From Paraburkholderia nodosa DSM 21604 (lineage in GTDB: Bacteria > Pseudomonadota > Gammaproteobacteria > Burkholderiales > Burkholderiaceae): 64,000 bases of DNA. Below the pieces are notes generated by a model. It ran no database searches and was not told the DNA's origin. It saw only the letters and a list, made by a program, of their open reading frames with translations. The position numbers and the translations under genes were made by a program. The stretch lies in contig NZ_JAFA01000013.1 in the NCBI RefSeq assembly GCF_000519185.1, forward strand, positions 156,134 through 220,133, written 5' to 3'. Shown here piece after piece: positions 18,132-26,593 of this stretch. Position 1 is the first letter of the stretch. Each line of letters opens with the position of its first letter.

Positions 18132-18674
18132 CGGTGCGATAGCGCTCATATCGCATCCGGCTTCGTTGCGCTGTCCGCTTTCGCAACGCGAATCGCGCCA
18201 TTGAGCGCGCGCGTTTCATCGCCGTAACGTTTTCTGCGTTTTTCCGCCGCGCGGGCGAAACATCAATTGTTAAGTCCACCCCGCACGCCTTTCCCCGGCC
18301 GATGGCACAAAACTGGCTACATCGGCACCAGGCATCCGGCCGCTGCAAATCCAGTGCAATCCGCCCCGACACGCGCGGGGCGTCGCACCGGGCACACGGA
18401 TGACCGGCCGCTCGACGCGCTTGTAATCTGCCGTCCCACGCCATGGGTTGCGGCAATCCACAAGTAGTCCTGCGCAAACCGGTCATCCAGCGCGCGGCCT
18501 GACCGGGTGCCTTGTGTTTGGCGAGTACCGCTCCAGCCGGATCGAACCCAATACGCCGGCGCGAAGCGGGGTTGCGAGCCTGATGGAGTCGGCGCACGCG
18601 CACAAGGCGTGCAGCCTGCACGGGGGCTTGGGAGACGACAGCGCATCACGCTGCCGCCTTGCGGGGAGAACAAG
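18132..18674 (+). other. Long structured leader region before the Gly-rich protein gene
   Basis: These 543 bases hold no gene. A 10-bp inverted repeat, GGATGACCGG (18398-18407) with CCGGTCATCC (18479-18488), and several shorter GC-rich stems suggest structured RNA or a regulatory region. A sequence resembling a sigma-54 promoter lies at 18303-18318. No known riboswitch motif was recognised. Confidence 0.5.
18303..18318 (+). promoter_or_regulatory. Candidate sigma-54 (-24/-12) promoter
   Basis: TGGCAC (18303-18308) and TGGCT (18314-18318) place GG and GC exactly 10 bases apart, as RpoN requires. The -12 box has G where T is usual (TTGC). It is oriented toward the Gly-rich protein gene, whose start is about 355 bases downstream. 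Confidence 0.3.
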
Positions 18675-19553
18675 ATGAAAAAGACTAACATTCATCAGTA
18701 CTGCGATTGGATAAGACGGGGAGCAGGCATGTGCGCAGTGGGCGCGGGCATTTGGTTTCCCGCGATCTCTGCGCACGCCGCAGGCGACATCATCAATCCG
18801 GTGATCCTGCTCGCCGATGCACCTTTGCCGGCGAGCGGAGCCGAAGGCTTCGGGGCTTTCGGCGCGCCGGTTGCTGCGGATTCGCCTGCCGCCGGCACCG
18901 CGTCGAAAACTGATTCGGAGTCCGATTCGGCTACGCTGGCGAGCGACGTTTCTACGGTGTTCGCACCGAACGATTGCATTAGCCGTACGGGTAGCGCGTG
19001 TTTCCGGGGCAACGGCGGCGGCCATGGCGGCTCGGGTTCATCGAGCGGCAGCAGCGGCGGCGGTGCCGGCGCCGCGACGGCCAGCACGGGAGGGCTTGGC
19101 CGCAGCGGCAGTTCTGGCGTAGGAGGGACGGGATCGAGCGGTTCGGGAGGCGGTTCCAGCAACTCCGGCGGCGGAAAAGGCGGCAGTGGGAAAGGCAGCG
19201 GTGGTAGCAACAGCGGTGGTAGCAACAGCGGTGGTGGTAACAACGGCGGTGGTAACAGCGGTGGTGGTAACAACGGCGGTGGTAACAGCGGCGGTGGCAA
19301 CAACGGCGGTGGCAACAGCGGCGGTGGCAACAACGGCGGCGGCAGTTCAGGCGGCAGTTCAGGCGGCTGTGGCTGCGGCAGTCACGGCGGATCGGCAAGC
19401 GGCCCTTCGGGCGGCCCCGCAGGCGGATTCGGCGGCGGTTTTGGCGGGGGTTTTGGCGGATTCGGCGGTGGATTCGGCAAAGGTGGACCGTCGGGCGGCC
19501 CGGGCGGCGGGTACGGCGGCGGACACGGTGGCGGCCATGGCAGCGGTCATTGA
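18675..19553 (+). CDS. Secreted Gly-rich low-complexity protein
   Basis: A 292-residue protein with no family I recognise. An N-terminal hydrophobic signal region (about residues 15-36, ending SAHAA) is followed by a roughly 90-residue acidic/Ala segment with two Cys (NDCISRTGSACF). The rest is Gly/Ser/Asn: a GGGNN/GGGNS pentapeptide array in the middle, a GCGC cysteine turn, then GGFGGGF-type repeats and a His/Gly tail (GGGHGGGHGSGH). GGGGAG (18663-18668) precedes ATG 18675. Such composition fits an extracellular or cell-surface structural protein (inference). It is transcribed alone, with a long leader. Confidence 0.72.
   Translation: MKKTNIHQYCDWIRRGAGMCAVGAGIWFPAISAHAAGDIINPVILLADAPLPASGAEGFGAFGAPVAADSPAAGTASKTDSESDSATLASDVSTVFAPNDCISRTGSACFRGNGGGHGGSGSSSGSSGGGAGAATASTGGLGRSGSSGVGGTGSSGSGGGSSNSGGGKGGSGKGSGGSNSGGSNSGGGNNGGGNSGGGNNGGGNSGGGNNGGGNSGGGNNGGGSSGGSSGGCGCGSHGGSASGPSGGPAGGFGGGFGGGFGGFGGGFGKGGPSGGPGGGYGGGHGGGHGSGH
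19200..19345 (+). repeat. Coding tandem repeat, 15/30-bp units
   Basis: Identical 30-bp units at 19231-19260 and 19261-19290 are followed by a third, slightly diverged unit and a partial fourth. Each encodes ten residues of the Gly/Asn/Ser array. The near-identity of copies indicates recent expansion, so copy number may vary between strains. Confidence 0.85.
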
Positions 19554-19791
19554 ACCTGTACGGCGGTGCAGGCAGACCGCTGCAGCCACTCCGATCTGGC
19601 GCGACGGCCAGGCGCGCCAGTCCTGGCGTCGGCGGCGGCGTCCCGGTCCCCCGGCCGGGCACCGCCGCCGTGGGCCGGTCGCAGGATACGCGATGCGCGT
19701 GGCGCTCCCAGGCGGCCACATCGGCTGTCTGCTCGCCATACGCCGACGCAGACCATGACCGCATGCGTCAGGCGCGTACCCCACTCGCGCC

Positions 19792-20637
19792 CTACAGCAT
19801 CTCCAGCGGACGCTTGGCGCGCGGCGGCCTGAAATACGCGTCGAGCGCCGCGTGCTCTTCAGCGCCGAGCACGAGATCGAGCGCCGCGCGGTTGTCGCGC
19901 ACGTGCTCCACGCGAGCGGCCTTCGGAATCGCGCAGACCCCGCTTTGACCCAGCACCCACGCCATCGCCACGCGATAGACCGAGACCCCGTGTGCGTGAG
20001 CGATGTCGTCGAGCGGCGAGCGCCTCGGCAAGCGCGCGTGATCGACGGGGCTATACGCCATCACCGGCATGCGATGCGCGGCGCTCCACGGCAGCAGGTC
20101 GAATTCCGCGCCGCGCCGCGCGATGTTGTAGAGAATCTGGTTGATCGCGCACGTGTCGCCGCCGGGCGTGGCGAACAGCTCCTCCATGTCGTCGGCATCG
20201 AAGTTGCTCACGCCCCAGTGACGGATCTTGCCCGCGCGCACGAGCGCTTCGAACCCCTCGACCGTCTCTTCGAGCGGCACCCCGCCGCGCCAATGCAGCA
20301 GATAGAGATCGAGCCGGTCGGTGCCGAGGCGTTTCAGGCTCGCCTCGCACGCGCGCGCGACGCCGCTGCGGCTCGCGTTGTGCGGATACACCTTGCTCAC
20401 GAGAAACACCTCGTCGCGCAAGCCCTGCAAGGCCTCGCCGACGAGGCGCTCGGTCGCGCCGTCGCCGTACATCTCGGCGGTGTCGATGAGCGTCATGCCG
20501 AGCGCCACGCCTTCGCGCAGCGCGGCGATTTCCGCCGCGCGATGCGCGCTGCGCTCGCCCATTTCCCATGTGCCCTGCCCGAGCTTCGGAATGCGTTCGC
20601 CGTCCGCCAATGCGACGCTTGCGATATCGGTCGTCAT
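19792..20637 (-). CDS. Aldo/keto reductase
   Basis: A 281-residue NADPH-dependent oxidoreductase of the AKR superfamily. The catalytic tetrad is visible as Asp and Tyr in LIDTAEMYGDGATE, Lys in FLVSKVYP and His in LYLLHW. The cofactor-binding C-terminal part IPKAARVEHVRDN is present. GGGAG precedes the ATG. It is convergent with the Gly-rich gene and divergent from the GntR regulator gene. The substrate is unknown. Confidence 0.92.
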   Translation of the reverse strand: MTTDIASVALADGERIPKLGQGTWEMGERSAHRAAEIAALREGVALGMTLIDTAEMYGDGATERLVGEALQGLRDEVFLVSKVYPHNASRSGVARACEASLKRLGTDRLDLYLLHWRGGVPLEETVEGFEALVRAGKIRHWGVSNFDADDMEELFATPGGDTCAINQILYNIARRGAEFDLLPWSAAHRMPVMAYSPVDHARLPRRSPLDDIAHAHGVSVYRVAMAWVLGQSGVCAIPKAARVEHVRDNRAALDLVLGAEEHAALDAYFRPPRAKRPLEML

Positions 20638-20795
20638 GATCTCCCTTTGCGCGCTGCAACGGCGCTGACTGGCAACGAACGGCCAGTGTATCGCCTCGCG
20701 CGCAATGCGGTCATACGCACTCTCGCAAGCCGTTCATTTCCGCGATTGGACACCGATGACATAAAATTGCCGTTCGCCTTTCATGCCTGCCTCCC

Positions 20796-21542
20796 ATGAA
20801 CGCACCCACGGAAGACCGCTGGCGCGACCTGCGCCCGGACCCGGACAACGACACGCCGCTCTATTTGCAGCTCGCGCGCAAGCTGAGCCTTGCCATTCAC
20901 GACAATCGCTGGAACGCGGGCGAAGCCCTGCCTTCGGAGCGCGTCCTCGCGGAGTCGCTCGGCGTTTCGCGCATCACGGCGCGCAAGGCGATCGCGCTGC
21001 TCGTCGAGCAGGGCCTGATTCGCCGCACGCAAGGCGCGGGTAGCTTCATCACGCCGCGCATCGAAGACCCGCTCTCGCGCCTCACGAGCTTCAGCGAGAT
21101 GCTGCGCCAGCGCGGCTTCACGCCAAGCTCGCGCTGGCTCTCGCGCGAAATCCAGCCCGCGAGCCGCGACGAAGTGATCCAGCTCGGGCTCTCGCCGGCG
21201 GCGGCCGTCACGCGCCTGAAGCGCCTGCGTCTGGCCGACGGCATCGTCATGGCCGTCGAGAACTCCACGTTCCCCGCCGCGCTGATTCCCGACCCCAGCG
21301 CGATCGGCGACTCGCTCTATAGCTTTCTCGAACAGCGCGGGCTTTCGATCGTGCGCGCACTGCAACACTTTCGTGCGGTGAACGCGAGCGACGAGATCGC
21401 GCGGCAAATGAGCATCGCGCCCAACGAGGCGCTGCTGCTCATCACGCGTGTGGGCTATACCGCCGATCAGCGCGCCATCGAACTCACCGACACCTACTGT
21501 CGCAATGATTATTACGATTTCGTCGCGGAACTGCGCAAGTAG
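20796..21542 (+). CDS. GntR-family transcriptional regulator with UTRA domain
   Basis: A 248-residue regulator of the HutC subfamily. The winged HTH (about residues 20-88) contains LPSERVLAESLGVSRITARKAI and the wing GLIRRTQGAGSFI. The UTRA ligand-binding domain follows (about 105-245, with FSEMLRQRGFTPSSR and the LTDTYCRNDYYDF end). It is divergent from the aldo/keto reductase gene and ends 21 bases before the convergent CoA-transferase gene. Its target and effector are not evident; related regulators respond to amino sugars. Confidence 0.9.
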   Translation: MNAPTEDRWRDLRPDPDNDTPLYLQLARKLSLAIHDNRWNAGEALPSERVLAESLGVSRITARKAIALLVEQGLIRRTQGAGSFITPRIEDPLSRLTSFSEMLRQRGFTPSSRWLSREIQPASRDEVIQLGLSPAAAVTRLKRLRLADGIVMAVENSTFPAALIPDPSAIGDSLYSFLEQRGLSIVRALQHFRAVNASDEIARQMSIAPNEALLLITRVGYTADQRAIELTDTYCRNDYYDFVAELRK

Positions 21543-21563
21543 CGCGCGAAAACGCGGCGGGGC

Positions 21564-22991
21564 CTAGTCGTTCCATGCCGGCGCATCGCTGCCGATCGGC
21601 ATCGGCGGCCGCGCATGAAACGCAGGCGTGAGTTCGAGCCGCTCGGCGGGCGCGACGGCGCGCAGGCGTCCGAACGGCGAAGCCATTTCCTCCAGGCAAT
21701 CGGCGAGATCGGCGGCGCCCACCTCGGGCGCCTGCTGGCCGTCTTCGAGCGTGCCCATCGTCTGCAGCCAGCGGCCAGTTTGCGCGAGCGAAAGGCGCAC
21801 GTGCCAGCTGCCGCCTTCGCGCATGCGCCGCGCGAGCGCCACCATCGCGCCGAACGCGGCGAGATAGCCCGTCGCGTGATCGAGCGCCTGGCACGGCAGC
21901 GGGCGGACCGTGGTGAACGGCTGCGCGCCTGCTGCGCCGTTGCCATGTCTTGCTGCGGCGACGCTCTCGGCCCACACGATGCCGCTCGCCGACTGCACGA
22001 GGCTGTCGAAGCCGCGCCGCTCGCGCCACGGCCCACGGTGCCCATACGCGCTGATCGACACGCACACGATACCGGGCCGCACCTGCGCGAGCGCTTCGGG
22101 CGCGAACCCGTGTGCGGCAAGCGCGCCTGGCCGGTAGCCTTGCACGAACACATCGGCATCGCGCGCGAGTGCACGCAACTGGTCGCACGCGGCTGCGTCA
22201 CGCAGGTCGAGCGTGGCCGAGCGCTTGCTGCGGCCGTTGTCGATCACGAGCGGCGCGATGTTCGGCAGATGCGGGCCGTTGATGAGCAGCACGTCCGCGC
22301 CATGCTGTCCGAGCGTGCGCCCCGCCACCGGCCCCGCGATGATGCGCGTGAGGTCGAGCACGCGCACGCCTTCCAATGGACGCGCCCCGGCGCCCGCTCG
22401 CGGCGCCTCGGCGGGCGCGTCGCCAATGCGCTCGATCTCGAAGAGCGGCAGGCTCGCCACCGCCTTCGCCTGCTCATGCGCGGCCCATTCGCGCGGCGCG
22501 CGCACGAGCGCGGCGCACAAGCCCGCGTGCGCGAACGCGTCGTCGAGCGCCGCGCCTTCCCAGCCAAGGATCGCGCGCGCCACGGCGTCGCGGTCGTCCG
22601 CGCATTGGAGCACGCGCAGGATGCCCGCGAGGTGATGCGGGAAGTTCGCGTGGAGCTGGACCCAGCGGCCGTCGCCGGTCGGGAAGTGACCCGTTACCGG
22701 ATGACGCAGCTCCGTGGGCGGCTTGCCGTCCACGCTCAAATAGCGCTCGCTGCGAAACGCGGCGAGCGCGCGGCGCACGTCGATCGCCACGCGCTGCATC
22801 CGGCCCGTGCGCAGCGCGTGCAGTTGCGCGGCGGCGAGCCCCGCCGCGCCAATGCTCGCCGCCGCGAGCGTGCCCACGCGAAAGATCGAGGGCAGGCCCG
22901 GATCGACGCCTGCCATGTCGAGCCAGTCGAGCGCGGACGGCTCGCAGCCCGCCAGCATCCAGAGGTGGTCGAGCGCGTCGCGTGGCGTCAT
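21564..22991 (-). CDS. CaiB/BaiF family III CoA-transferase
   Basis: A 475-residue protein. An unusual N-terminal region of about 210 residues (YLSVDGKPP, HPVTGHFPTGDGRWVQLH) precedes the canonical start LEGVRVLDLTRIIAGPVAGRTLGQHGADVLLI. The candidate catalytic Asp segment is poorly conserved, so activity is uncertain. The gene is divergent from an HTH-citrate synthase fusion and shares its promoter region. Together they suggest a CoA-dependent carboxylic acid conversion under local control (inference). AAGGA lies 9 bases before the ATG. Confidence 0.85.
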   Translation of the reverse strand: MTPRDALDHLWMLAGCEPSALDWLDMAGVDPGLPSIFRVGTLAAASIGAAGLAAAQLHALRTGRMQRVAIDVRRALAAFRSERYLSVDGKPPTELRHPVTGHFPTGDGRWVQLHANFPHHLAGILRVLQCADDRDAVARAILGWEGAALDDAFAHAGLCAALVRAPREWAAHEQAKAVASLPLFEIERIGDAPAEAPRAGAGARPLEGVRVLDLTRIIAGPVAGRTLGQHGADVLLINGPHLPNIAPLVIDNGRSKRSATLDLRDAAACDQLRALARDADVFVQGYRPGALAAHGFAPEALAQVRPGIVCVSISAYGHRGPWRERRGFDSLVQSASGIVWAESVAAARHGNGAAGAQPFTTVRPLPCQALDHATGYLAAFGAMVALARRMREGGSWHVRLSLAQTGRWLQTMGTLEDGQQAPEVGAADLADCLEEMASPFGRLRAVAPAERLELTPAFHARPPMPIGSDAPAWND

Positions 22992-23072
22992 GGCGTGCAG
23001 TCCTTTTGCGAGGGAAGCGAAAAAAAACGAGCCGAAGTGATGTCACGCATCGTCGCGCCGCTCGAATCCTGG

Positions 23073-23107
23073 ATCAATCTTGATTATCATGATCAACATA
23101 GATTGAT
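23073..23107. promoter_or_regulatory. Symmetric operator in the CoA-transferase / HTH-citrate synthase intergenic region
   Basis: An 8-bp inverted repeat, ATCAATCT (23073-23080) with AGATTGAT (23100-23107), encloses an inner pair TTGAT (23080-23084) and ATCAA (23092-23096). Four TTGAT/ATCAA half-sites thus lie within 35 bp. The site ends 12 bases before the ribosome site AGGAGG of the downstream gene, consistent with autoregulation by its N-terminal HTH. Confidence 0.55.
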
Positions 23108-23134
23108 TTCTCCGGTTCCAGGAGGCGAGCCACC

Positions 23135-24385
23135 ATGTCCAGCTATATGACCGCGGATCAAGCCGCCGCCGAACTCGGCATCAGCCGCGCCACGCTCTAC
23201 GCCTATGTAAGCCGCGGACTCATCGCCTCGGCGCCCTCGCCCCATGGCCGCCACAACCGCTACGACGCCGCCGAAGTGCGCCGCCTCGCGCGCCGCAAGG
23301 CCGACGGCAAGCGCGCGGGCAAGGTCGCGCAGAAAGTGCTCGACTGGGGCGTGCCCGTGCTCGAATCGTCGATCACGCTGATCGCCGACGGCAAGCTCTT
23401 TTATCGCGGCGAGGACGCCATCGCGCTTGCGCGTCAGGCTACGCTCGAAGAGGTCGCCGCGCTGCTCTGGCAATGCGCGCCGCGCCGCGTGCTGCAGGCG
23501 CCCGAGGCGCCCATCGCGGCCGCGCAGTGGTCGGCATGGCTGAAGATCTGGAGCGGGCACACGCCGCTCGAACGTGCGCTCGTGCTGTTGCCCGCCGCCG
23601 CCGCGCAAATGCCGCGCATCTGGGCGCAGGGCCGCGACGCGCAAATCGACACCGGTGCGATGCTCATGCGCCTGCTCGCGGCGGCGCTCGTTTCCACCGC
23701 GCCGTCGAACGAGCCGCTGCACCGTCAGCCAGGCGAGGCGTGGGGCGTGCGCTCGCGCGCGCAAACCGACCTGCTGCGCGCCGCGCTCGTGCTGTGCGCG
23801 GACCACGAACTGAACGCCTCGACGTTCACGGTGCGCTGCATCACCTCCACCGGCACACATCTGTTCGGCGCGGCGACAGGCGGCCTCGCCGCGCTGGCCG
23901 GGCCGCGCCACGGCGGCGAGACCACGCGCGTGGCTGCGCTCTTCGAGGAAGCCGCGCGCGCCGACGACCTGCATCGCTATCTGGCCGACCGTCTCGCGCC
24001 CGACGAACTCGGCGCGGCCGTGCCGCTCTCCGGCTTCGGCCACCCGCTCTATCCCGATGGCGACCCGCGCGCGCGCCTGTTGCTGGACCTGCTCGCACAA
24101 CGCGCGCCGGCGCGCTCGCCGATGGACGAAGTCGACGCGCTCGCCCACGCCGTGGCCGAGACGAGCGGCGCGCGGCCGACGCTCGACTACGCGCTCGCGG
24201 CCATCGAGCGCGTGCTGGGGCTGCCGCGCGGCGCGGCGTTCACGCTGTTCGCCGCGGGCCGCGTGACGGGCTGGATCGCGCATGCGCTCGAACAAACCGC
24301 CGACGGCCGGCTGATCCGTCCGCGCGCACGCTACGTGGGGGAAATGGCAGGCGATACGCCGCATACCGCCCGGCACATCGCGTAG
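23135..24385 (+). CDS. MerR-like HTH domain fused to a citrate synthase-like domain
   Basis: A 416-residue protein joining a DNA-binding domain to an enzyme fold. Residues 4-55 form an excisionase/MerR-type HTH (MTADQAAAELGISRATLYAY, then NRYDAAEVRRLA). Residues about 70-405 are citrate synthase-like. The catalytic triad seems intact: His224 (DHELNAST), His259 (GPRHGG) and Asp351 (TLDYALAA). The usual FGHRVY motif reads FGHPLY (301-306), losing the Arg that contacts substrate. AGGAGG (23120-23125) precedes the ATG. I infer a metabolite-sensing repressor or a bifunctional enzyme. Such fusions occur in Burkholderiaceae, but I know of no defined role. Confidence 0.85.
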   Translation: MSSYMTADQAAAELGISRATLYAYVSRGLIASAPSPHGRHNRYDAAEVRRLARRKADGKRAGKVAQKVLDWGVPVLESSITLIADGKLFYRGEDAIALARQATLEEVAALLWQCAPRRVLQAPEAPIAAAQWSAWLKIWSGHTPLERALVLLPAAAAQMPRIWAQGRDAQIDTGAMLMRLLAAALVSTAPSNEPLHRQPGEAWGVRSRAQTDLLRAALVLCADHELNASTFTVRCITSTGTHLFGAATGGLAALAGPRHGGETTRVAALFEEAARADDLHRYLADRLAPDELGAAVPLSGFGHPLYPDGDPRARLLLDLLAQRAPARSPMDEVDALAHAVAETSGARPTLDYALAAIERVLGLPRGAAFTLFAAGRVTGWIAHALEQTADGRLIRPRARYVGEMAGDTPHTARHIA

Positions 24386-24409
24386 CACGAGCAACGAGGT
24401 CAACCCAGC

Positions 24410-24790
24410 TCAACCCGCCGCCCGGACACCCCACTGCCCGCGCTGCACCCAGCCGCGCAACGCCTCGCCGATGCGCGCCGCGACACCACTCGCACCCGCC
24501 GCGCGTACGCGTTCCACGTCGACTGGCGCCACCGTCCACGCTGGCGCAGCGGCGCTTGCGCCGCCCAGCGCCAGCACGAAACGCGCACCTTCGCGGCCCG
24601 CGCTCACGTGCACGCGCACGCCCGCTGTGAGCCCGATCGACTCGCCGGCGCGCAGCCAGTAGTCGCCGGCGTCGCCCGCGATCGTGAGCCACAGTTCGCC
24701 TTCGCTCACATGCAATTGCATTGCCTGCGCGAGCCGCCAGGTTTCAACGGGCTCGCCGTGTTCCAGTTCGAAGATTCGGATTTCGCGCAT
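24410..24790 (-). CDS. DUF2917 family protein
   Basis: A 126-residue cupin-like small protein. The family region MQLHVSEGELWLTIAGDAGDYWLRAGESI spans about residues 20-50 and corresponds to DUF2917 of unknown function. ATG 24790 has AAGGAG 7 bases upstream; the frame runs further upstream without support. It is divergent from a MocR regulator, which probably controls it (inference from position and shared repeats). Confidence 0.78.
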   Translation of the reverse strand: MREIRIFELEHGEPVETWRLAQAMQLHVSEGELWLTIAGDAGDYWLRAGESIGLTAGVRVHVSAGREGARFVLALGGASAAAPAWTVAPVDVERVRAAGASGVAARIGEALRGWVQRGQWGVRAAG

Positions 24791-24915
24791 TGCCGTGCTC
24801 CTTGCAGACTGGCCGCCGATCACCCTCGGACGGCCACCGGAAGGTTGGCTGATAAGGACTTGAAGCGCCTTCCCGGTAGGAGCATTATTGCGATCAGTGA
24901 CGCACGATCCCATGT

Positions 24916-24965
24916 ACAGTTCCGAACAGTTCATCTGGAACTGTGCAGGCAAAAAACCGAACAGT
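24916..24965. promoter_or_regulatory. Repeated GAACAGT/ACAGTTC half-sites, candidate MocR operator
   Basis: The 8-bp inverted repeat ACAGTTCC (24916-24923) with GGAACTGT (24937-24944) overlaps an inner palindrome GAACAGTTC (24924-24932). The 9-mer CCGAACAGT occurs at 24922-24930 and again at 24957-24965, exactly 35 bp apart. MocR/PdxR regulators are known to bind such mixed direct and inverted repeats in divergent promoters. Confidence 0.55.
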
Positions 24966-25015
24966 CACTGCCGCTTCAAACCGCAGCCTCAAGCGGCATA
25001 CCCAGCGAGACCCAG

Positions 25016-26464
25016 ATGAAACTCGAACTCGACCGCGCGAGCGATGTGCCGCTCACCGACCAGATCGTCACCGGCGTGCAGACGTGGATCCGCTCGCGCG
25101 CTGCGCACCCGGGCTCCCGACTGCCGTCCATCCGCCAGTTCGCCGCCGACTACGCCATCAGCCGCTTTCCCGTGATCGAAGCCTATGACCGGCTCGTCTC
25201 GCTCGGCTATCTCGACTCGCGCCACGGCTCGGGCTTCTACGTGAGCGAGCACGCGCGCGCGGGACTCTCCGGCATGGGCACCTGCGACCTTTCGAACGCC
25301 GCCGACGAATCGGGCCACCTGCTCAGCCAGCTCGAACGCGCGGGCGAGCTGCTGCAGCTCGACAGCGGTTCGATCCCGCAGGCGTGGCGCGACATCGACG
25401 CGCTCGGCCAGGCGATCCGCCATGTGTCGCGCAGCGACCCCGCGAGCCTCGTCGACTACGGCACGCCAACGGGCGACGCCACGCTGCGCGAGCATCTGCG
25501 CAACCGGCTCGCGCCGCTCGGCATCGTCGCCGAGACCCAGCAGATCCTCGTTACCGAAGGCGCGAGCGAAGGCCTCGACCTGCTCATGCGCTACATGCTC
25601 AAGCCCGGCGACACGGTATTCGTCGAGGACCCCGGCTACTACAACCTGTACGGTTTGCTCAAACTGCACGGCGTGCGCCTCGTGGGCATCCGCCGCACGG
25701 CGAGCGGGCCCGATCTCGACCATTTGCACGCGATGCTCGCCGAGCACCATCCGCGCGCGTTCTTCGTCAACACCGTGTTCCACAACCCGACCGGCTCGAC
25801 GATCTCGCCGCCGGTCGCGTTCCGCTTGCTGCAGCTCGCGCGCGAGCACCGCTTCACGATCGTCGAGGACGACATCTACGCCGACTTCCAGGCCGATCCC
25901 ACCGACCGCCTCGCGGCGCTCGACCAGTTCGAGCACGTCGTGTACGTGGGCGGCCTCTCGAAGACGCTCTCCTCGGCGCTGCGCGTGGGCTACGTGGTGG
26001 CCAACCCGGCGATCGTGCGCGATCTCGCGGCCATCAAGGCGCTCACCACCATCAGCGGCTCGCGCTTCACGCAGGCCGTGGCCGCCACGCTGCTCGAGCG
26101 CGGCGCGTACCGCAAATACCTCGAACGGCTGCGCCGACGCATCGCCGAGGCGCAAGGGTCGGCCACGCGCACACTCGAAGCGCATGGGTGGGAGCTGTTC
26201 GGCGGCGCTGCGTCGGCGTCGTCGACCACGGCGGCGCGCGGCTATGCACAAACGGGCGGCAAGTTCGTCTGGGCGCGCGTACCGCACGTGGAGGATTCCA
26301 CCCGCCTCGCAGTCTGCGGCGAGCCGCTCGGCGTGGCGGTCTCGCCGGGCAGCCACTTCCGCCCGCAAGGCGAGCCGAGCCCGTGGATCCGCATCAACGT
26401 GGCGCTCACGCTCGACCCGCGCGCCCAGGCCTTCTTCGCGGCGGCGGCGCGCCTCGGCGGATAA
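25016..26464 (+). CDS. MocR/PdxR-type regulator (GntR HTH fused to aminotransferase fold)
   Basis: A 482-residue regulator. Residues 11-78 are a GntR winged HTH (SRLPSIRQFAADYAISRFPVIEAYDRL, in two parts). Residues about 115-480 are a fold-type I aminotransferase with PLP pocket motifs EGASEGLDLLMRYML, NTVFHNPTG, EDDIYADF and the PLP-binding Lys316 in GGLSKTLSSALRVGY. ATG 25016 gives the family's usual length; the longer open frame upstream covers the divergent promoter and was rejected. MocR proteins use PLP as effector. The neighbour target is DUF2917. Confidence 0.92.
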   Translation: MKLELDRASDVPLTDQIVTGVQTWIRSRAAHPGSRLPSIRQFAADYAISRFPVIEAYDRLVSLGYLDSRHGSGFYVSEHARAGLSGMGTCDLSNAADESGHLLSQLERAGELLQLDSGSIPQAWRDIDALGQAIRHVSRSDPASLVDYGTPTGDATLREHLRNRLAPLGIVAETQQILVTEGASEGLDLLMRYMLKPGDTVFVEDPGYYNLYGLLKLHGVRLVGIRRTASGPDLDHLHAMLAEHHPRAFFVNTVFHNPTGSTISPPVAFRLLQLAREHRFTIVEDDIYADFQADPTDRLAALDQFEHVVYVGGLSKTLSSALRVGYVVANPAIVRDLAAIKALTTISGSRFTQAVAATLLERGAYRKYLERLRRRIAEAQGSATRTLEAHGWELFGGAASASSTTAARGYAQTGGKFVWARVPHVEDSTRLAVCGEPLGVAVSPGSHFRPQGEPSPWIRINVALTLDPRAQAFFAAAARLGG

Positions 26465-26593
26465 CCGCGCAGGCGCCGCACGCCCCGGCGCTCACGCCGC
26501 CTACGCCACATTTGCGGCAGCGGGCCCGGCTGTCTGCGTTGGCACGCCGTTTTCCCTACAATGGCGCTTGCCTGCGCGCCCCTCTCCTCGCCC

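Noticed and set aside
18330..18520. Possible riboswitch in the leader of the Gly-rich gene
   Set aside because: Checked by eye for cobalamin, c-di-GMP and molybdenum-cofactor motifs on both strands; none matched, so only generic structure is reported.
18695..19333. Minus-strand frame encoding long Pro/Leu repeats
   Set aside because: It is the reverse of the Gly-rich tandem repeat and has no start context.
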